Origin: Stemphylium vesicarium
Lineage: Eukaryota; Ascomycota; Dothideomycetes; Pleosporales; Pleosporaceae
Assembly: GCA_004380135.1 (NCBI GenBank)
Contig: QXCR01000131.1
Coordinates: forward strand, 1-64,000
DNA: 64,000 nucleotides
Direction: 5' to 3'
Position 1 is the stretch's first letter, and each line of letters starts with the position of its first letter. The notes beneath the pieces are model-generated. The model did not search any database and was not told where the DNA came from. It saw only the letters and a list, made by a program, of their open reading frames with translations. Shown here one piece after another: positions 57,620 through 64,000 of this stretch. The position numbers were made by a program, and so were the translations under genes.

Positions 57620-58246
57620 TCATCCAGCTGGCTTTTCGCAGACAGCCTCAAGTCGCTTGAGGGTTGCCATGACTTCCTCTCCGAGATCTTCACCACTATT
57701 CGACGGAGCAAACCGACCGTGCCGGAGGTCACTGAGTGCGCCAATCACATCTTGAACCTCGCGCAAGACGTCCTTGTTCTGCTGCTCTATCTCTGCAATC
57801 TGTGCCTCGAGACTCTGGCAAGCCTCATCGATGTCGGGCTGGACGGTCTGGAGCGTGTGTAATTTCTTGCGACCTTGGCCGGAAAGCTGTCCACTACGTC
57901 AGCTGATATTGTTGGAGGGCATCAATGTAGACGGTACCTCTTCTTCAATTTGAAGCGCAACAGGGTCTAGTCCTGCGACAGTTGCATCGTCCACTTGGCG
58001 CCTCTCCCGGGCATACTCACGCCTCAGCTGTTTGGACCGCTTAACCTCATCCGCAATGTCTTGACGAACGAGTTCTATGTCCCTCTCGCGCAATCGCTGA
58101 AGCTCCCGGTAAATATCCTGGACAGCCGGGTTTGCACGATGGGCGCGGGGAAATATGTCGGTGAACTCGCGTAGTGTGATGAAGTCGCGCAGGGGAGCGG
58201 GTGTCAACAGGAAGTTACCCAGTATCTTGGCCTCTTGCGACGGCAT
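57620..58246 (-). CDS. NKP2: Cnl2/NKP2-family kinetochore protein
   Basis: Inner kinetochore (CCAN/Ctf19-type) subunit. Two exons (57938-58246, 57620-57886, phase-0 intron) give 191 residues. The N-terminus carries the family signature ILGNFLLTPAPLRDFITLRE with FTDIFPRAHRANPAVQDIYR; the rest is coiled coil, including ERDIELVRQDIADEVKRSKQ and EEACQSLEAQIAEIEQQNKD-like heptads after the intron. I chose MPSQEAKILG at 58246; a longer in-frame start at 58291 adds 15 residues of less plausible sequence. It is divergent from EAF3 with 387 bases between starts. Confidence 0.85.
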
Positions 58247-58633
58247 GTTCAGAATTGTGGCTGTCGAGAGCGACAAGACTAAACCACACACGTGAGAGTG
58301 ACGAGGCAGTGTTGGTGGTGAGATGCTCGAAGGATTGGGAGAGCGCCATCGGAGAGCGCGACGCGTGCTGGCCCGTGCGAGAAAAGACTCCCGTGAGATG
58401 CGCCTGCTACGACTTTAGGCAAACGTCAACGGATCCGTCTTTGGCTGGGATCATCAACCTGCTTTAGAGACTCAACTATAACTCAGAATCCTTCGCCGCG
58501 TCCATCATCTTCATCCGACGGATATTGCTGACAGAGGCACGCGATACGTGGTTGTGCAATCTCCCACACCTCCACGCCTTCCTCCTGACTGCCGGCCCCA
58601 ACCACATCAAAATCGTCAAAAATCATCGCAACC

Positions 58634-59930
58634 ATGGCTCCTGCATCTGCGCCAGACCCGGCGTTCAAGAAAGACGAGAAGGTGTTTTGTTTTCATCACG
58701 AGCTGCTGTACGAAGCCAAGGTTCTCGAAGTGAGGCCCGTGGAAGGCGATGAGAAGAAGAACGGATTTGAGTACCGGGTGCACTACAAGGGATGGAAGAA
58801 CACGTAAGTATCTCTCTAGGTTTTTCTCGCGTCTGTCTGCCTGTTACTGTGTCTTTTGCTGCGAGTTCACGTTTGCCTCCGCGCACTCTCATCTCCATGC
58901 CCAGCCACTTCAGTAGGGTATTGGGAGAGCGCAGTACAATATCGAATACGTCCCCCGCACACATCCATGACCTCTTTCTTGTGGTTGCGACCAGTTGTTA
59001 ACACGCTACAGCTGGGATGACTGGGTTCCCGAGGATCGGCTTCGCAAACTCACTCCGGAGAACCGGGAGCTGGCCAACAACCTTAGGCACGAGATGCTGG
59101 CTGCTCAACGCGCCGCAAGAGCTCAACCCGCACCCGTAAAGAAGAAGACTCAAGGTTCCATCCGCGGCAGCGAAGAGCGACAAAGCTCTGTCACTGCTGC
59201 ACCTCGCGGCCAAAAGCGGGTACGCGACAACGACCTAGAGAAGGTATGTACCCCCAAGGCGGTGAGGCTTCGTAGAGTTTCAAACGCTTACTGACTGAAC
59301 TACAGGAAGAGACTTTCCAGAACAAGCTTGCAGTTAGAATCTACATGCCAGACAGGTTGAAGAGCCTCCTGGTCGATGACTGGGAAAACATCACCAAGAA
59401 TCTGCAGCTGGTGCAGCTGCCTTCAGCTCATCCCGCAGGCGTCATTCTCGACGAGTACCAGAAATATGTCATCTCAACCGGAGTTCGCAGCAACACTGAA
59501 CGCGACATTCTAGAAGAGGTAGTTGCAGGCCTCAAAGAGTACTTCAACAAGAGCGTTGGTCGTCTCTTGCTGTACCGTTTCGAGCGCGAACAGTTCTACG
59601 ACATCTGGACGCGCATTCAGCAGCCAACGGATGAGCTCGCTGGCAAGCCCCTCGCCGACATCTACGGCGGCGAGCACCTTCTGCGCCTTCTAGGTATGTA
59701 CATGATCACGACAGCACGGATCCCCCATGGCTAACACGTGTCTTGCAGTCACCATGCCGGAGCTCATCGCTCAGACCAACATGGATCACCAGGCTGTTAC
59801 TCGCTTGCGCGAGGAGCTCAGCTCGATGACGACTTGGCTCTCCAAGGACGCTCAGATCAACACGTTCTTTGTGCCCACTTATGAGAGCCCGGGACAGGCT
59901 TACATCGACAAGGTCAAGTCTAGCACATAG
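58634..59930 (+). CDS. EAF3: Chromatin protein EAF3 (MRG15 family)
   Basis: Subunit of NuA4 histone acetyltransferase and Rpd3S deacetylase; its chromo barrel reads H3K36 methylation. Four exons (58634-58803, 59012-59243, 59306-59693, 59749-59930) give 323 residues. The chromo barrel is split by the 208-nt first intron: VFCFHHELLYEAKVLEVRPV and GFEYRVHYKGWKNT, then WDDWVPEDRLRKLTPENREL. A basic linker follows, then the MRG domain (VRIYMPDRLKSLLVDDWENI, HPAGVILDEYQKYV, FNKSVGRLLLYRFEREQFYD, and, after the last intron, MPELIAQTNMDHQAVTRLRE). Aromatic cage residues (Phe/His/Tyr/Trp of the barrel) appear intact. Confidence 0.95.
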
Positions 59931-60187
59931 AAAGATGCCGGATCTCCGACCTTGACCAGGCTGAGGCCTCGGTAACCCCATCTTTGTTCATTCCTTCGGG
60001 TGTATTTCAACATGTCTGCTATCACTTTCTGCATGGCAGGGGGGCTTGGGCATTTTTTGAACTGGCGCATTGGAGTTTGGTTAGTCGGGACGGCTTCAGT
60101 TGCTGTTTCTGGGGTGAGATTCGATATCCTATTCACACGGGCTCCAGCATAGTAATACAGAGGATTCGATTATGAGGGCTGTTTATA

Positions 60188-60931
60188 TCATGATGCCTTG
60201 ATCACATTTTCCAAGACCACAGCAGCCCAACTCAGACATTTTGTCATATTCTCCTCTGCCTCTTTTGGCATGGCGTGCACATCAATTTTCTTGCACACTT
60301 TCTCATCCAGTGGCCCGTCCATATTGCCGTTTTCGAACAGAAATTTGTGGTCCTTGACATAGTTTGGCCACACGATGTTGTCTACGTAGCCCGGCGGATC
60401 TTGCCAGAAGCCTTCGAGCGTTACATAGCCGCTCCTTGCCTCGCGCCTTCGTTTCGCAGTCTCATAGCTGGTACGCAAAAAAAGTCGCACATCAAAAATG
60501 GAGCGAATATCTTTCATGTCTTCGGAAAAGAGTAGGAAGCCATCAACAATGCAAATCCGCCTGCCCTCCCATTCTGGCTTGCTCTCCAGCAATCCCTGCA
60601 CTTGATGTCTCAATCTTTGGATCTCAGCTTCAGGCACGCCATGATCACCCACGCTGTTCTGGTCCTCTTGACTGACAAGCCACTCGGGACTCTGACCCTG
60701 CTCTTTGATGTGGTGCAGCGCTTGTTTGAGCGCGGGCAGGTTGAGTGATTCTACGCAGTCCCAGTCTTGCACGCCGTTCTTGACGGGGATTTCGGCATCG
60801 GTAAGGTAGAAGTCGTCAAGGTGCAGGATGAAGAGCTTGGATGGCGGAAATACATCTCGGAGAAGTCGGGATAGGGTCGTCTTGCCGGAGGATGAGGGTC
60901 CGGATATGCCGACAAGGAGGGGCGAGGGCAT
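60188..60931 (-). CDS. NRK1: Nicotinamide riboside kinase
   Basis: Phosphorylates nicotinamide riboside to NMN in NAD+ salvage; cytosolic. Single exon, 247 residues, the usual fungal size. Walker A is at 10-18 (GPSSSGKTT). DDFYLTDAEIPV and QDWDCVESLNLPALKQALHH supply the substrate-binding Asp and the D-W-D-x-P/E motif of the family; the second part of the core is ICIVDGFLLFSEDMKDIRSI with the lid FLRTSYETAKRRREARSGYV. WQDPPGYVDNIVWPNYVKDH is the conserved C-terminal segment. Divergent from the ARMH3-type gene, 265 bases apart. Confidence 0.92.
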   Translation of the reverse strand: MPSPLLVGISGPSSSGKTTLSRLLRDVFPPSKLFILHLDDFYLTDAEIPVKNGVQDWDCVESLNLPALKQALHHIKEQGQSPEWLVSQEDQNSVGDHGVPEAEIQRLRHQVQGLLESKPEWEGRRICIVDGFLLFSEDMKDIRSIFDVRLFLRTSYETAKRRREARSGYVTLEGFWQDPPGYVDNIVWPNYVKDHKFLFENGNMDGPLDEKVCKKIDVHAMPKEAEENMTKCLSWAAVVLENVIKAS

Positions 60932-61196
60932 TTTGGCGGTGGTGCGGGGCTATCCTCACCACCCAGACGCTGGCTATTGAATTGTTCCAGAAAAATGACA
61001 GGTATCCTCTGCGATACTAGAGTCCTGAATGCAACAAGACTAGCATAAATGCAGGGTCATGTTCACACATGCGAAATGGTGGGGCATATCGGAATTCGAT
61101 CGTCGAGGGGCCCGCTAGTTCCCCATGTCGCAGGGTCGCGCGACGCGACAGCCATGTTGCAGTTTCGGTCATTCTAAGCCAGAGACCACAACAGCC

Positions 61197-63360
61197 ATGG
61201 AGCCGTCACCACTGACCCAAGACTCACGACCGCAAATATTCCAGCCCAAAATCATTCATCTCTATGAAAGCCTATTCAAAGTGCGATGTCTTTCCCCTTG
61301 CGCCTGAAGACTGGCTAACAGAGAGTGCAGGAAGATGACGAAGAAGTCGAGCTCACCGAGGGCTTCTGGCAGGAGTTCTTCCTCCACCGACCAGATGCAG
61401 CCGGCCTGAAGCGCATACTGGCCTCGGTAGCGCCCGACGAGATGCTTCACCAGCAGGCCCATTCGCAGCAACTCTTCGGCCGGGCGATCCAGCGCATCAA
61501 GCAAGCCAAAGCACCGGCCGACGAGATCGCCCTCGAGGTACGACACGGCCAATGTACAGACGACGGCGTGCGCTTACCGCTTAGACCTTGACAGTCTTCC
61601 TCGACGCTGCCCTGGCTAAGAAGTACACCAACCCCAGCTCCGACATTATATCTGTCCTCACTGGCCTCAACGATGCTGATGCCGTCATGACGGATTTTGT
61701 GGCCACGCTTGACACTGCCATACGCAACGGACGAGACAGTATGTTTCCGAGGAACTGTTTAGAGAAGAGAACTGATCAAATTCAGTACCGGTGCGTAAAC
61801 GAGCTGTGAGGGCCGCCCTCTCCATGACAGCTGCTGGGTTTCAGACAGCGCTGCCGTCGTATTTCACCCACCGCGATTTATTTCCCTCGCTGATGAAGGT
61901 TTGTCAGCATAGACTCTTCATAGTGTGTATGCTTACAGTCTGCAGTATACCCACGATTGCGACAACAACACCCATGTGCTGCCTGCGATTTACCTCCTCG
62001 GCCTCCTCACAAACTACAACAAGTTCGAGTTCCAGAATCCATATAGACTGCGACTTGACGATTTCGTAAACGACGCCATAATACAAGACATGATTGCGTG
62101 TTTTGGGAGCACTTGTACCCAGTTGCGGGATGCCTATGTGGCTGTCCAGGACGATATGCCTGAAGGCTGGACATTGGGCTCAACCCTGAGTTACATCGGC
62201 TTGGGTGCCCTTTCTTCGGCTTCCCGGCCTGCATCACCGGTTCCAGCTCAAGAAGAAGCAAAGTCGCTCTTCGCCGCACTGTGAGCATACCCACTGCAGT
62301 CGACACTTCACCGCTAATAATATCAGACCGGGACCAGAGGCTGGCGTGCTGCTCTCGACGTACGACTTTGCAAACGCCAACAAGGTTTTCTGCTTCAACC
62401 TCGTCACATTCGGACTGGGCAACAAAAATACGCCGTCGCCCTTTAGCGAGTTCCTTTCTTTGACCTCTTACATGTTCCAGCATGCGCATCGGTCTACGAG
62501 AGCCGCCCTGTACACATACCTAAGCCTGTTCGTCTTGCAAATCTTGGTCGAGGACCAATTGCTTGTCAAGCGCTTGTGCAGTGACGAGACAAAGCTTTCT
62601 GTGCGCTTGTGCCGCCAGAGACAACCTTACCTGCCCATAGTGAGAGGCGAACGAGTACCTGCGGCCACCATCTTGGACATGATGTCGGACGGCATCAGCC
62701 ATAACCTGCGAAGACGTTTAGACGTAGACTTTTACATGTAAGTGAGTCCATCTCTTGCCGCCGCTTGACTAACATAGATACAGCCTCTGTCTGGGTGTTC
62801 TGTTACGACTGCTCTCGTACCTTGGTCGTACAAAAACTCGCATCACGTACCACTGGTCAGAACTCTGGAGAACTCTCCTGTCTTTTGTTCGCTTCCTCAC
62901 CACGTACGAGAGTGATATCAAATCAAACTATAAGTCGAATGGCATGATCACCATTTTGGTCAATCTGCTAGCGTTTGCACTTTCCAGTGGCGAGAATTTT
63001 CTCCCCGACCCAGCGGCATACGACGACCTGTTCTACAAGCTTGTCGAGAGTGGTGACACTCTGATCAAATTCCGAGACGCCTTTGGCCTCTCTGGTCAAT
63101 CCGACTCGATGCAGACACTCATCAATGTCTCGTCGCACTATCATTCTCTGCTCGAGGAGAAGGGAAAGGCGCGTAGCAAGCACCTGAGCCCACAGGAAGT
63201 GCACGCTGTGATCAAGCAGGGGTACGAGACTCTGTCAATAGACGCAAGTGAAGGCTTGGACCGATGGGAGAAATTTCGCGAGGCGGATTTCAAGTCGCTT
63301 CTCAAGAAGATTGCTAGAGCTACCGTGGAAGATGCGAAAGCGCTAAATGATGACAGTTAA
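61197..63360 (+). CDS. ARMH3/DUF1741 armadillo-like helical protein
   Basis: Fungal relative of human ARMH3 (C10orf76), a Golgi-associated partner of PI4KB; role here inferred. Seven exons (61197-61280, 61331-61537, 61585-61738, 61786-61898, 61946-62280, 62327-62737, 62784-63360) give 626 residues. Characteristic stretches: FQPKIIHLYESLFK at the N-terminus, ELTEGFWQEFFLHRPDAAGL, LTVFLDAALAKKYTNPSSDI, RKRAVRAALSMTAAGFQTAL with PSYFTHRDLFPSLMK, LPAIYLLGLLTNYNKFEFQN, and the DUF1741 core from STYDFANANKVFCFNLVTFG to WRTLLSFVRFLTTYESDIKS. All joins are consistent in phase. Helical throughout, no TM clearly required. Confidence 0.9.
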
Positions 63361-63852
63361 GGCCGTCATTGCATGACAGTTAATACACAGCAATTACATC
63401 TACGCCCCCCAATAAGATCAATTGAGAAGCGCCTCACATTGACTATACCAATTGCGAATCCACACACCTGCACACGCGTTCCTGATCTTGGGATCAGGGT
63501 TGTGTTGGGGGTACTACGTGCAAGACCCTGTTCTGGTAAATCCTGTTTGCTCCAATCTAAGGTCGACGATAAGCTCAATGCCCAAACACAACACACGAAA
63601 TCAATGTCAGCATCATCATCGAATTGTCGATTCCCGGTGTCGGAAGGCTTGTTGAGGGATGGCCTTGTAACCACACCATTTCGGCCGCGCACGGAATCCT
63701 GATCTACCATCTCGTCCCTCCTTAAAGCTGTTGTGCACCGTTGCATTTTCCTTGCTCTACTCACCTCTACTTCATGTGTGTGTCTTTCTCAATTGTACTG
63801 ATGCCGACTCACTTTAGATAGACCATTGACCTGCTATCTGAGCATCATCACC
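63361..63852. other. Intergenic, promoter of the right-edge gene
   Basis: No gene supported; CT-rich stretch (63710-63790) just before the start at 63853 is typical of fungal promoters/leaders. Confidence 0.5.
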
Positions 63853-64000
63853 ATGCAGTCTACGAGGAATGACGAGCCGGCGGGTCTGACCTCCAAGGTA
63901 TTTAAACTATCGAGTTTACAGACCGAACTAACATTTCAATCAGAACACGGCGACTGAAGAATGCTCTTCAATGGCACCATCACCATATCCGCCAGCACCA
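63853..64000 (+). CDS. Partial gene, unknown, cut by window edge
   Basis: Two exon pieces: 63853-63897 (MQSTRNDEPAGLTSK) and, after a 46-nt intron, 63944 to the window end (NTATEECSSMAPSPYPPAP, frame open). The Ser/Pro-rich N-terminus is uninformative; family unknown. Confidence 0.5.

Noticed and set aside
1..64000. tRNA or rRNA genes
   Set aside because: None recognised by eye; a covariance-model scan would be needed to exclude tRNAs.

Overview
The window is a stretch of filamentous ascomycete (Pezizomycotina) nuclear DNA, most likely from a Dothideomycete (inference). Genes carry many short introns (about 45-120 nt, GT-AG, CTAAC-like branch points), there are no operons, and the content is typical: NAC alpha, L14, SAR1, ATP synthase d, MOB1, EAF3, fungal Pth11-type rhodopsin-fold receptor, PIR-like wall protein and an UstYa/tyrosinase cluster. 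Two AT-rich, stop-riddled blocks (1-1020 and 28484-32320) look like hAT transposons degraded by RIP-like C-to-T mutation.

Layout. 1-1020: degraded hAT tail. 1.3-2.7 kb: two poorly supported small genes. 4.2-12.7 kb: housekeeping block (EGD2, RPL14, an F-box protein, a Nup53/Nup35-like nucleoporin, SAR1 and ATP7 head to head). 12.9-14.4 kb: BAHD acyltransferase. 16.9-22.2 kb: PIR-like cell wall protein, a small Gly/Val-rich protein and a Tim17-like membrane protein in otherwise gene-poor DNA. 22.66-27.98 kb: a compact fungal RiPP (dikaritin/KEP type) locus with a repeat precursor peptide, two divergently transcribed UstYa (DUF3328) oxidases and a tyrosinase. 28.48-32.32 kb: RIP-degraded hAT element with inverted repeats over 200 bp, apparently inserted in a gene. 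35.6-36.5 kb: GH45 endoglucanase. 39.7-41.6 kb: seven-TM rhodopsin-fold protein. 43.8-48.6 kb: MOB1 and a GH63 hydrolase. 49.7-50.5 kb: a gene made of near-identical 63-nt exons. 52.6-63.4 kb: bHLH factor, GH5-like cysteine-rich protein, Cnl2/NKP2 kinetochore protein, EAF3, nicotinamide riboside kinase, ARMH3/DUF1741 protein; a partial gene runs off the right end.

The most notable system is the RiPP locus. The precursor has a signal-like N-terminus and four copies of a GLGYSYKDFEDAPV unit separated by Lys-Arg (Kex2) sites. Its two introns fall in phase 0 at exactly the same place in the repeat, and the units differ only by synonymous changes. The neighbouring UstYa genes have intact HxxHC motifs, and a GC-rich motif is shared by their intergenic region and the precursor promoter. 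The tyrosinase, complete in every other exon and splice site, has an in-frame TGA at the Trp of the copper-A WHR motif, so the pathway may be damaged in this strain.

Other oddities: SAR1 can only be translated to its canonical 189 residues if a 2-nt microexon between a GC-AG and a GT-AG intron is used, and the GH5-like protein has Gln where the acid/base Glu of the NEP motif should be. All exon boundaries were placed by hand from splice signals, reading frame and family conservation; none is backed by transcripts.
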